DNA of 64,000 bases from contig NZ_JANUCJ010000002.1 of NCBI RefSeq assembly GCF_024807615.1, positions 310,001-374,000 on the forward strand, read 5' to 3'. A model generated the notes under the pieces. It ran no database searches. It saw only the letters and a program-made list of their open reading frames with translations, and was not told the origin of the DNA. Made by a program: the position numbers and the translations under genes. Origin of the DNA: Tsukamurella ocularis (GTDB lineage Bacteria; Actinomycetota; Actinomycetes; Mycobacteriales; Mycobacteriaceae). Position 1 is the stretch's first letter, and every line of letters begins with the position of its first letter. Positions 25,913 through 36,662 of the stretch are shown in pieces.

Positions 25913-27421
25913 ATGACCAGTCAGCAGGAGCAGAACGGGGCCGACGAACACGTCGACCCCCCGACTCCGACCGAACGGATCGACGGCACGGCGCGTGCCG
26001 GCGCACCGTTCCTGGACCGCTTCTTCGAGATCACCCGCCGCGGCTCGACGATCCCCCGCGAGATCCGGGGCGGCCTCGTGACCTTCGTGGCGATGGCCTA
26101 CATCGTCGTGCTGAACCCCCTAATCCTGAGCAGCTCGTCCGACACCCTCGAGGGCAAGCTCGGATTCGTCCAGGTCACGGCCGTGACCGGACTGACGGCG
26201 GGCGTCATCACGATCCTCTTCGGCCTGGTCGCGCGCCTGCCGTTCGCACTCGCCGCCGGCCTCGGCATGAACTCCTTCCTCGCGGTCGCGGTCGTCAAGG
26301 ACGTCACCTGGCCGGAGGCGATGGGCCTGGTAATCATCAACGGCGTGATCATCGTCGTGCTGGGTGCGACCGGCATCCGGACGGCGATCTTCCGCGCGGT
26401 CCCGGCCGAGCTCAAGACCGCGATCACGGTGGGCATCGGCCTGTTCATCGCCTTCATCGGGTTCGTGAATTCGGGTTTCGTCACGCGCACCCCGGCCGGC
26501 CCGCCGGTCCAGCTCGGCCACGACGGCTCGATCGACGCGATCCCCACCGCCGTCTTCATCTTCGCCCTGCTGCTCATCGCGGTGCTGGTGTCGCGCCGGG
26601 TGCCGGGCGCCATTCTGATCGGCATGATCGTCGCGACCCTCGCCGCCATCATCATCCAGCACTTCGCCAAGCTCGGCACCGTCGGCGACCCGGCGCATCC
26701 GGACCCGAAGGGCTGGAACCTCAGCGCCCCCGAGCTGCCCAGCCAGATCGTCGCGCTCCCCGACTTCAGCCTGATCGGACAGTTCGACCTGTTCGGGGCG
26801 TTCGAGCGGGTCGGCGTGCTGGCGGCCACGATGCTGGTGTTCACGCTGGTCTTCACCAACTTCTTCGACGCGATGGGCTCGATGACCGGCCTCGCCCGCC
26901 AGGCCGGCGTCGGGCAGCCCGACGGAACCTTCCCCCGCATCCGCTCCGCCTTCGTCATCGAGGGCATGGGCGCGGTCGCCGGCGGCGCGACGTCCGGCTC
27001 GTCGAACACCGTCTTCGTCGACTCGGCGTCGGGCATCGCGGAGGGCGCGCGCACCGGCCTGGCCGCGTGCGTGACCGGCGTCCTGTTCCTGGGATCGATG
27101 TTCTTCGCGCCGCTCATCGGCGTGATCCCGATGGAGGTGGGAGCGGCTGCCCTGGTCGTGGTCGGATCGATGATGGTGGCGCAGATCCGGGAGATCGACT
27201 TCACCCATTTCTCGGTGGCGCTGCCCGCCTTCCTCACCATCGTCACCATGCCGCTGACCTACTCGATCGCGAACGGCATCGGCGTGGGCTTCATCACCTG
27301 GGCGCTCCTGAGCGTCCTCAGCGGTCGCGGACAGAAGGCGCACTGGCTACTGTGGGCGGTCTCGATCGGATTCATCCTCTACTTCGTCCGAGGACCGATC
27401 ACCGCGTTGATCGGCGGCTGA
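25913..27421 (+). CDS. NCS2 purine permease (AzgA/PbuG-like)
   Basis: A 502-residue permease with about 12-14 hydrophobic segments. After a ~35-residue cytoplasmic leader the AzgA-type opening GGLVTFVAMAYIVVLNPLIL is seen, followed by GLGMNSFLAVAVV, a conserved early helix pair. NFFDAMGSMTGLARQAG and ATSGSSNTVFVDSASGIAEG carry the acidic and polar residues used for base recognition in the AzgA group, which import hypoxanthine, guanine and adenine with protons. The ATG at 25913 is preceded by GAGAGGA. A perfect three-half-site operator lies upstream. It would supply the bases degraded by the genes that follow. Confidence 0.9.
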   Translation: MTSQQEQNGADEHVDPPTPTERIDGTARAGAPFLDRFFEITRRGSTIPREIRGGLVTFVAMAYIVVLNPLILSSSSDTLEGKLGFVQVTAVTGLTAGVITILFGLVARLPFALAAGLGMNSFLAVAVVKDVTWPEAMGLVIINGVIIVVLGATGIRTAIFRAVPAELKTAITVGIGLFIAFIGFVNSGFVTRTPAGPPVQLGHDGSIDAIPTAVFIFALLLIAVLVSRRVPGAILIGMIVATLAAIIIQHFAKLGTVGDPAHPDPKGWNLSAPELPSQIVALPDFSLIGQFDLFGAFERVGVLAATMLVFTLVFTNFFDAMGSMTGLARQAGVGQPDGTFPRIRSAFVIEGMGAVAGGATSGSSNTVFVDSASGIAEGARTGLAACVTGVLFLGSMFFAPLIGVIPMEVGAAALVVVGSMMVAQIREIDFTHFSVALPAFLTIVTMPLTYSIANGIGVGFITWALLSVLSGRGQKAHWLLWAVSIGFILYFVRGPITALIGG

Positions 27422-27465
27422 CCTGCAACGACGCAGCGTCGAGCCGGAACGGCCTCCGCATTACA

Positions 27466-27491
27466 CTCCGTGATGCGGAAAGAATATTCCG
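27466..27491 (+). promoter_or_regulatory. Three-half-site operator before xdhA
   Basis: CTCCG-TGATG-CGGAA-AGAATA-TTCCG, with one mismatch in the first half-site. It lies 140 bases before the chosen xdhA start and 45 bases after the permease stop. The remaining 210-base gap shows no other gene. Confidence 0.72.
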
Positions 27492-27631
27492 AAGATCCCT
27501 TCCCGATGTGACCCTCGTCACCTATCATGAAAAGCACTGGATCGTGTTCGCATGGAAAACCAGCGGTCCAGCTCAGCCTCGCAAACCATGCCTGTCGGAA
27601 CCGCATGCCGCGGTTCAGTAGGGATGCAGCG

Positions 27632-29118
27632 GTGACCGAAACGCTGACCGGATGTCATGTGACCGTGAACGGTCGATCCCGACCGTTCACCGGCCCGGCG
27701 CACACGAGTGCCCTCGATTGGCTTCGCGGCCAGGGCTTCACCGGCGCGAAAGAGGGCTGCGCCGAGGGTGAGTGCGGCGCCTGCTCCATCCTCGTCGCCC
27801 GCCCCGGTGACTCCGACTCTCCGAGCGACCGCACACGCTGGACCGCGATCAACGCGTGTCTCACGCCGGCGGCTGCCCTCGCCGACCAGGAGGTGATCAC
27901 CTCCGAGGGGCTCGGCGGACCGGACGACCTGCACCCGGTCCAGACCGCCATGGCGCTCCGCGGCGGATCCCAATGCGGCTACTGCACGCCCGGCTTCATC
28001 TGCAGCATGGCCGCCGAGTTCTACCGCCCCGATCGGGCCGCAGCCGATGCACCGGAGGCCGACGACGGCGCGTGCCCCGCCCACGACGAGGAGCACGGCC
28101 CCAACGGCTTCGACCTGCACTCCCTCTCCGGAAACCTGTGCCGCTGCACGGGCTACCGGCCCATCCGGGACGCCGCCTACGGCCTACCCGAGGAGCCCGC
28201 GGCCGACGATCCGCTCGCGGCCCGGCGCGCTGCACCCGCTCCCGCCGCGGCACCGACCGTGGTCGACGGTCCGCAGGGCCGCTTCGTCCGTCCGGCCGGT
28301 CTCGACGAAGTCCTCGACCTGCTCGCCGGCGGGGACTCCCCCGTCCTCGTCGCCGGCTCCACCGATCTCGGCGTCGACGTCAACCTCAAGGGACGTCGCG
28401 AGCCGCTCGTCGTCGCCATCGACCGTCTGCCCGAACTCCGCGAGTTGCGCTGGGCGGATGACGAACTCACGATCGGAACGGCGTTGACGCTGTCCGAGAT
28501 CGAACGCCGCCTCGGCGGGCGCGTCCCGCTGTTGGCCCAGGTCTTCCCGCAGTTCGCGTCCCGGCTCATCCGCAACGCCGCGACGCTGGGCGGCAACCTC
28601 GGGACGGGCTCGCCGATCGGCGACACACCGCCCGCACTCCTCGCCCTCGAGGCGCACCTCGTCCTCGCCTCGCGCGACGGCGAGCGCACGGTGCCCCTCG
28701 CGGACTACTTCACCGGCTACCGCGCGACGGTGCGCCGCCCCGACGAGCTCATCAAGGCGGTCCGGATCCCCCTGCCGCTGAGCCCGCTCACCGCGTTCCA
28801 CAAGATCGCCAAGCGCCGCTTCGACGACATCTCCAGCGTCGCGGTCGCCTTCTCGCTGAGCGTGGACGACGGCACGGTCACCCGCGCCGCGATCGGACTC
28901 GGCGGCGTCGCGGCGACGCCGCTCCGCGCGACGGCTACCGAGCAGGCGCTCGTCGGGTGCCCGTGGTCCGAGGACACCGTGCGCGCCGCTGCCGAGGTGC
29001 TGCGCGCCGAGGGCACCCCGATGGACGACCACCGGGCCTCCGGGCGCTACCGGGTGGCCATGCTGGGGCGCTCGCTCGAGAAGCTCTACGCCGAGACCAC
29101 AGCCCGAGAGGAGCTGTC

Positions 29119-29122
<4 letters not shown>
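27632..29122 (+). CDS. xdhA: Xanthine dehydrogenase, fused [2Fe-2S] and FAD subunit
   Basis: A 496-residue electron-transfer subunit. The first [2Fe-2S] cluster is bound by CAEGECGAC and a later Cys in NACLTP. The second is bound by CGYCTPGF and LCRCTGYRPI. Between these two pairs is an unusual acidic, His-containing insert (EADDGACPAHDEEHGPNG). The FAD-binding domain follows, with VLVAGSTDLGVDVNLKG and the FAD loop IRNAATLGGNLGTGSPIGD. GTG at 27632 is chosen because homology begins there (TLTGCHVTVNG); an ATG at 27605 is possible. It is translationally coupled to xdhB. The enzyme oxidises hypoxanthine and xanthine to urate. Confidence 0.92.
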
Positions 29123-31536
<2,414 letters not shown>

Positions 31537-31543
31537 GCCCGCC

Positions 31544-32353
31544 ATGACCTGGCTGGGCGACGCCGCCCGCCTGCGTCGGCAACGCGTCCCCGCGGTCCTG
31601 ATCACCCAGATCGGGGTCCGCGGGCACGCTCCGCGCGAGGCAGGCGCCAAGATGATCGCCACCGCCGACGGCGAATTCGGCACGATCGGCGGCGGCAATC
31701 TCGAACTGACGGCGATCGACCGGGCCCGGGAGATGCTCCGGGACGCAGTCGCGATACCCGAGACGCTCACGCTGCGCCTCAACGACAAGGCCCGCAATCA
31801 ACACGGGCGCCAATGCTGTGGAGGCGAGGTGGTTCTCCTGTTCGAGCCGCTCCCGGTGGTACCGGCGGTCGCGATCTTCGGGGTGGGCCACGTCGGCCTC
31901 GAACTCGCGCGGATCCTGTCCCGCCACGACGTCGAGCTGTACCTGACGGATTCGCGCCCCGAGCAGATCGAGGCCGCCGGTGCCCTGGAGCCCGGCGAGG
32001 CGACCGTGCACTTGCGGCACTCGATGCTGCCCGAGGAGGTCCTCGAAGACCTCCCCACGGGCTGCCACGTGCTGATCATGACCCACGATCACGCCGAGGA
32101 CTTCAGCCTGTGCGACCAGGTCCTTCGGACGCCCGGCCTGGGCAGCGTCGGCCTCATCGGCTCCGCCTCGAAGTGGACGCGCTTCCGCGCCATGCTCGCC
32201 GAGGCCGGACACGACGCCGCGACCATCCACACCATCCAATCCCCCATCGGGCTGAGCGCCCTGGGCGGCAAACATCCGGCGACCATCGCCGTGAGCGTCG
32301 CCGCCGACCTGCTCGTCCGGTTCCCCTCAGCCGTTCCAGGAGACCCCTCATGA
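31544..32353 (+). CDS. xdhC: Xanthine dehydrogenase accessory protein XdhC
   Basis: A 269-residue chaperone that binds and protects the molybdenum cofactor, promotes its sulphuration and inserts it into XdhB. The N-terminal XdhC/CoxI domain has REAGAKMIATADGEFGTIGGG and the conserved Cys pair in GRQCCGGEV. The C-terminal Rossmann-like domain carries VAIFGVGHVGLELARIL and LIMTHDHAEDF, followed by GLIGSASKWTRF. It is part of the xdhA-xdhB-xdhC-guanine deaminase unit and overlaps the deaminase start by four bases. Confidence 0.92.
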   Translation: MTWLGDAARLRRQRVPAVLITQIGVRGHAPREAGAKMIATADGEFGTIGGGNLELTAIDRAREMLRDAVAIPETLTLRLNDKARNQHGRQCCGGEVVLLFEPLPVVPAVAIFGVGHVGLELARILSRHDVELYLTDSRPEQIEAAGALEPGEATVHLRHSMLPEEVLEDLPTGCHVLIMTHDHAEDFSLCDQVLRTPGLGSVGLIGSASKWTRFRAMLAEAGHDAATIHTIQSPIGLSALGGKHPATIAVSVAADLLVRFPSAVPGDPS

Positions 32354-33633
32354 TCATCTACCGCGCTCAGGTGCTCGACGCTCCCGAAAGCCCCTTCGCC
32401 GGAGGCGTTCTCCGCTGCGCCGACGATGCCGGACTCGTGGTCCGGGATGGGAAGATCGTCGATCGCGGAGAATTCAGGACGATCACCGACCGCTACCCCG
32501 CTGCGGAGGTCGTCGACCTCCGGGACGGCGTCCTCCTCCCCGGCTTCGTGGACACCCACGTCCACTACCCCCAGGTCCGCGCCATCGGAGGCCTCGGGAT
32601 GCCGCTCCTGGACTGGCTCGACCAGTGCGCGCTCCCCGAGGAGTGCAAGCTCGAGGATCCTGAGTACGCCCGGACCATCGCGGGCGAGTTCCTGGCGGGC
32701 CTCACCGCCGCAGGAACCACCACCGCCCTCGTCTTCGGCTCCCACTTCGCCGACGCCGTGGACGCCCTCTTCGCCGAGGCCGATCGGGTCGGAGTGCGCG
32801 TGACCGCGGGACTGGTCACCAGCGACCACAATCTCCCCGAGCCACTGCTCAGCACCCCGGAACGGACGTACGACGAGGGCCGCAAGCTCGCGGAGCGCTG
32901 GCACGGGCACCGTCGACTGCGGTACGCGGTCACGCCCCGGTTCTCCTACTCGACGACACCTGCCATGCTCGCCAGCGGTGCCGCGCTCATGCAGGACGTT
33001 CCGGGCCTGTGGTTCACCTCCCACATCAACGAGAACCCCGCCGAGATCGCGGCCGTGATCGAGCAGTTCCCCGGGTCGCCGAACTACCTCGACACCTACC
33101 ACCGGCACGGGCTCATCCACGAGCGGTCGGTGCTGGCGCACAACGCGCACCCGACCGATCCCGAGCTCGCGCTGTTGGCGAGCGCGGGCGCGGCGGTGGC
33201 GCACTGCCCGACGTCCAACTCGGCGCTCGGCAGCGGATCGTTCCCGCTCCGGCGGCACCTCGAGCACGGCGTGCAGGTGGCCCTGGGCTCGGACGTGGGT
33301 GCCGGAAGCGGCTTCTCCCTGTTCAAGGAGGGACTGCAGGCGTACTTCATGCAACAGCTCCTGATGTCCGACGGGGTGCCGCTCACCGCGGCCCACCTGC
33401 TGTACCTCGCCACCCGGGCGGGCGCGACCGCGCTGGGCCTCGACGATGTGGGCGACCTTTCGACGGGGAACCAGTTCGACGCGATCCTGGTGCGTCCGAG
33501 CAGCGGGCAACCGCTCGACGTGTGTCTGCGGCACGCGGCCTCGGCGGAGAACGCCCTCGCGAAGATCTTCTCCCTGGCCACCCCCGCGGATGTCGCGCGC
33601 GTGTGGATCGGTGGGGATGAGGTCGCCACCTAG
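32350..33633 (+). CDS. guaD: Guanine deaminase
   Basis: A 427-residue amidohydrolase-superfamily enzyme converting guanine to xanthine, the substrate of the XDH encoded upstream. Metal and active-site residues are visible: GFVDTHVHYPQ (the first His pair), FTSHINENPAEI, VLAHNAH, AHCPTSNSALGSG and the Asp in ALGSDVGAGSG. The HVHYPQ signature and the C-terminal cap fit guanine deaminase rather than a chlorohydrolase. It is the last gene of the xdh unit. Confidence 0.92.
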   Translation: MIIYRAQVLDAPESPFAGGVLRCADDAGLVVRDGKIVDRGEFRTITDRYPAAEVVDLRDGVLLPGFVDTHVHYPQVRAIGGLGMPLLDWLDQCALPEECKLEDPEYARTIAGEFLAGLTAAGTTTALVFGSHFADAVDALFAEADRVGVRVTAGLVTSDHNLPEPLLSTPERTYDEGRKLAERWHGHRRLRYAVTPRFSYSTTPAMLASGAALMQDVPGLWFTSHINENPAEIAAVIEQFPGSPNYLDTYHRHGLIHERSVLAHNAHPTDPELALLASAGAAVAHCPTSNSALGSGSFPLRRHLEHGVQVALGSDVGAGSGFSLFKEGLQAYFMQQLLMSDGVPLTAAHLLYLATRAGATALGLDDVGDLSTGNQFDAILVRPSSGQPLDVCLRHAASAENALAKIFSLATPADVARVWIGGDEVAT

Positions 33634-33692
33634 GTCGCAGCAGGCGTACGACGTCTCGAATATCCTTGTGCGGGCCTCGGGACCGGCGTAGA

Positions 33693-33718
33693 CTCCACCA
33701 TACGGAATTTCTTTTCCA
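33693..33718 (+). promoter_or_regulatory. Three-half-site operator before the aldolase-like gene
   Basis: CTCCA-CCATA-CGGAA-TTTCTT-TTCCA. The central half-site is perfect and the outer two have two mismatches and one mismatch. It lies 19 bases before the ATG of the CitE-like gene, where it would overlap a promoter or block early transcription. Confidence 0.6.
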
Positions 33719-33737
33719 TAGCTCAGACGGAGGCCCC

Positions 33738-35012
33738 ATGCTCAGCCGCTCGCTCTCCGACGACGCCCTGGCCGCGATCGACCGCCGCCTGGCCGACACC
33801 GACGCGCTCCTGGCCCACGACTACCCCGGCGACGACGGCCGACGGCAACCCGTGCACACCGTGTACCTGCCGGCCGACCGCTTCACACTCGAGACGACCG
33901 GGGAGTGGGGCGAGCGGGCCCTGGCCGCGGCGGCCGCCGCGGGAGGATTGGACGAGGTCGCCCGTATCGTGGGCCTCGACGATAAAGAACTCCCGGATCT
34001 CGTGCGGCGCAAGCTGACCGAGGAGCCCATCGAGGACGTTCGCCTCGATTTCGAGGACGGCTACGGCGACCGCGGCGACGAGGCCGAGGACCACGACGTG
34101 GCCCGCGCCGTCGACGCGGTGACGAGGGCCGTGGCGAACGGCTCGACGGCCCCGTTCATCGGCATCCGCTTCAAGTGCTTCGAGGCCCCCACGCGGGCCC
34201 GCGGACTGCGGACCCTCGACCTGTTCGTCAGCGGTCTCGTCGCGGCGGGTCCGCTCCCCGAGGGGCTCACCATCACGCTGCCGAAGGTGACCACGGTCGG
34301 CCAGGTCGAGGCGATGGTCGACGCGAGTCGCGGCCTCGAGACCGCACTGGGCCTCGACGAGCGCCGGCTGCGTTTCGAGGTGCAGGTGGAGACGCCCCAG
34401 GTGATCCTCGGGGCCGACGGCACCGCGCCCGTCGCCACCTTGCTGCACGCCGCCGACCGGCGGGTCACCTCGCTGCACTACGGCACCTACGACTATTCCG
34501 CCTCGCTCGGCATCGCCGCGCAGTACCAGTCGATGGAGCACCCCGCCGCGGACCACGCCAAGAACGTGATGCAGCTGGCCGTCGCCGGAACGGGCGTGCA
34601 CCTTTCGGACGGCTCCACGAACATCCTGCCGATCGGCGATCCCGCCCACGTGGCCGACGCCTGGCGCCTGCACGCGCGGCTCGTGCGCCGCCACCTCGAG
34701 CGCGGCATCTACCAGGGCTGGGACCTGCACCCGGCCCAGCTCGTCACGCGGTTCCTCGCGACCTACGCCTTCTACCGCGACGGCTTCCCCGCCGCCGCGA
34801 CCCGGCTGCGGAACTACGTGCACCGCATCGACTCCGCGATCCTCGACGAGCCGGCGACGGCCCGCGCGCTCGCATCCTTCATCCATCGCGGAGTGACCTG
34901 CGGGGCGGTCACCGCCGCCGAGGTCGCGTCCTCCGCCGAGGTCACCGTCGAGACGGTCCGCGACCTCGCCCTGAACCGCCCCACCATCACCCAGCCCGAG
35001 GAGACCCGATGA
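33738..35012 (+). CDS. CitE/HpcH-like aldolase-family protein (DUF6986-type), unassigned in ureide catabolism
   Basis: A 424-residue protein with features of the PEP-utilising/CitE-malate synthase TIM-barrel group. DVRLDFEDGYGDRGDEAEDH holds an acidic cluster fitting a magnesium site. FIGIRFKCFEAPTRARG has the Arg expected to hold a carboxylate, and RFEVQVETPQVIL the Glu that usually binds metal. LHYGTYDYSASLGI and DLHPAQLVTRFLA are conserved-looking later stretches. It overlaps the ureidoglycine aminohydrolase gene (ATGA) and lies behind the shared operator, so a role in the same pathway is likely. Handling glyoxylate (a malate synthase-like condensation) or splitting ureidoglycolate are possibilities. 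The function is not established. Confidence 0.8.
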   Translation: MLSRSLSDDALAAIDRRLADTDALLAHDYPGDDGRRQPVHTVYLPADRFTLETTGEWGERALAAAAAAGGLDEVARIVGLDDKELPDLVRRKLTEEPIEDVRLDFEDGYGDRGDEAEDHDVARAVDAVTRAVANGSTAPFIGIRFKCFEAPTRARGLRTLDLFVSGLVAAGPLPEGLTITLPKVTTVGQVEAMVDASRGLETALGLDERRLRFEVQVETPQVILGADGTAPVATLLHAADRRVTSLHYGTYDYSASLGIAAQYQSMEHPAADHAKNVMQLAVAGTGVHLSDGSTNILPIGDPAHVADAWRLHARLVRRHLERGIYQGWDLHPAQLVTRFLATYAFYRDGFPAAATRLRNYVHRIDSAILDEPATARALASFIHRGVTCGAVTAAEVASSAEVTVETVRDLALNRPTITQPEETR

Positions 35013-35830
35013 GCTCGTCCGCACCCGTCTACTACTCGCCGCAGGGCGGCCACCCGCCGCAGACGGACCTGCTCACGGACCGCGCCATCGTCACCGAGGC
35101 CTACACCGTGATCCCGCGGGGCGTCATGCGCGACATCGTGACCTCGGTCTTCCCGGGCTGGACCAACACCCGCGCATGGGTGCTCAACCGCCCCGTCGCG
35201 GGCGGGTCGACGACCTTCGCCCAGTCCATCGTCGAGGTCTCCCCCGGCGGCGGCTCGGACACGCCGGAGCCGCAGCCCGAGGTCCAGAGCTTCCTCCTCG
35301 TCACGCAGGGCACTGTGCAGGTGACGATCGCCGACGAGGCGCACACCCTCACCGAGGGCGGCTACGCGTACATCCCCGCGGGCACGCCCTGGTCGGTCGC
35401 CAACACGTCCGACGGTGCCGCCGTCTTCCAATGGGTCCGCAAGCGTTACGAGCCGCTCGCGGGCTACACGCCGAAGGTCGCCGTCGGCAACGAGCGCGAC
35501 ATCGAGCCCTCGCCGATGCCGGGCACCGACAACAAGTGGCGCACCACGCGGATCCTCGATCCGCAGGACCTCGCGTACGACATGCACTGCAACATCGTGA
35601 CCTTCGAGCCGGGCGCGTCGATCCCGTTCGCCGAGACCCACGTCATGGAGCACGGCCTGTACGTCCTCGAGGGCAAGGCCGTCTACCGCCTCAACGGCGA
35701 CTGGGTCGAGGTGCAGGAGGGCGACTACATGTCGCTACGCGCCTTCTGCCCCCAGGCCTGCTACGCCGGCGGACCGTCGAACTTCCGCTACCTTCTCTAC
35801 AAGGACGTCAACCGCCAGATCGTCCTGTAG
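35009..35830 (+). CDS. allE: (S)-ureidoglycine aminohydrolase
   Basis: A 273-residue double-cupin enzyme that releases ammonia from (S)-ureidoglycine to give (S)-ureidoglycolate. The family opening YYSPQGGHPPQTDLLTDRA and VIPRGVMRDIVTS are present. The C-terminal cupin has the complete manganese set: Glu, His and His in FAETHVMEHG, and Gln in FCPQACYAGG. It is coupled to the CitE-like gene upstream and ends ten bases before a large hairpin. Its substrate normally comes from allantoate amidohydrolase, which is not in this window. Confidence 0.92.
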   Translation: MSSSAPVYYSPQGGHPPQTDLLTDRAIVTEAYTVIPRGVMRDIVTSVFPGWTNTRAWVLNRPVAGGSTTFAQSIVEVSPGGGSDTPEPQPEVQSFLLVTQGTVQVTIADEAHTLTEGGYAYIPAGTPWSVANTSDGAAVFQWVRKRYEPLAGYTPKVAVGNERDIEPSPMPGTDNKWRTTRILDPQDLAYDMHCNIVTFEPGASIPFAETHVMEHGLYVLEGKAVYRLNGDWVEVQEGDYMSLRAFCPQACYAGGPSNFRYLLYKDVNRQIVL

Positions 35831-35839
35831 CGAGCCGAT

Positions 35840-35879
35840 ACGACGGTGCCCCTCCCGGATCCGGGAGGGGCACCGTCGT
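35840..35879. terminator. Perfect 40-base palindrome, bidirectional terminator
   Basis: Twenty-base arms with no unpaired loop (centre GGATCC) sit between the converging allE and phosphorylase-like genes. Both strands would form the same very stable GC-rich hairpin. There is no long U-run. It ends 21 bases before the stop of the minus-strand gene. Confidence 0.7.
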
Positions 35880-35900
35880 TCTCGTCGCGGGCGGGACGCG

Positions 35901-36662
35901 TCAGGGCAGCGTCGCGGCGGCGCGCACGAGCGCCTCGCGCAGCCGCAGGGTGTTCGCGTCGAGCTCCTCCTGGACCCGCTCCTGGCTGACGGGCCACGGG
36001 GTCTCGGCGATGACGTCGTGATCGGTGACCAGCGCGACGCACGCGTACCCTATACCGAGCTCGCGGGCCAGCGCCGCTTCCGGGTAGGGCGCTGTCGACA
36101 CGACGTCCCAGCCCTGCGCCGCGTACCAGCGGGACTCGGCCGCGGTCGAGAACCGCGGGCCGCGGATGGCCACGACCACACCGCCATCGGCCACGACCCA
36201 GCGCTGCTCGCGCAGCGCGCCGATCGCGGCGGCGCGGGCCGGCTCGGAGAAGGGCTGTGCGAAGGAGACGCGGACGTCCTCGTCGTCGTGGAAGGTGTCG
36301 TCGGTCCGCCCAGTCCGGTCGACGAGCTGGTCCGGTACCACGACGGTGCCCACGCCCACCGCGGGGTCGAAGGCTCCGGCGGGCGTGGCGGCGAGGATGT
36401 GCCGCACGCCGAGGTGGTGCAATGCCCAGATGTTGGCACGGTGATTGATCCTGTGCGGCGGGATGTTCCGCTCGCGTCCGGACCGGGTCAGGTAGGCGAC
36501 TCTGCGGCCGTGCGCGGTCCCGATCACCACGTCGTCCGACGGCGCGCCATAGGGCGTGTCCACGGGGTACGCGCGGGCATCGTCGAGCAGCCCGTAGTAG
36601 CCCCAGCTACCGAGGATCGCGACCGTGGCATCGGCACCGGACGGTGCGGTGGCGTCAGACAT
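35901..36662 (-). CDS. Divergent MTAP/purine nucleoside phosphorylase-family protein
   Basis: A 253-residue protein with the overall fold of methylthioadenosine/purine nucleoside phosphorylases: IPPHRINHRANIWALHHLG, ATPAGAFDPAVGVG, VVPDQLVDRTG and IRGPRFSTAAESRWY are all recognisable. Residues that normally bind phosphate and ribose differ. The GGSG loop is GSWG (18-21). The RHG-type phosphate site is RSG (60-62). The GMTxxPE ribose site is STAPYPE (189-195). Phosphorolysis may therefore be lost or changed. The ATG at 36662 overlaps the transporter stop. It is the last gene of the NCS1 permease-racemase-symporter unit, so a purine- or ureide-related substrate is likely. Confidence 0.8.
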   Translation of the reverse strand: MSDATAPSGADATVAILGSWGYYGLLDDARAYPVDTPYGAPSDDVVIGTAHGRRVAYLTRSGRERNIPPHRINHRANIWALHHLGVRHILAATPAGAFDPAVGVGTVVVPDQLVDRTGRTDDTFHDDEDVRVSFAQPFSEPARAAAIGALREQRWVVADGGVVVAIRGPRFSTAAESRWYAAQGWDVVSTAPYPEAALARELGIGYACVALVTDHDVIAETPWPVSQERVQEELDANTLRLREALVRAAATLP

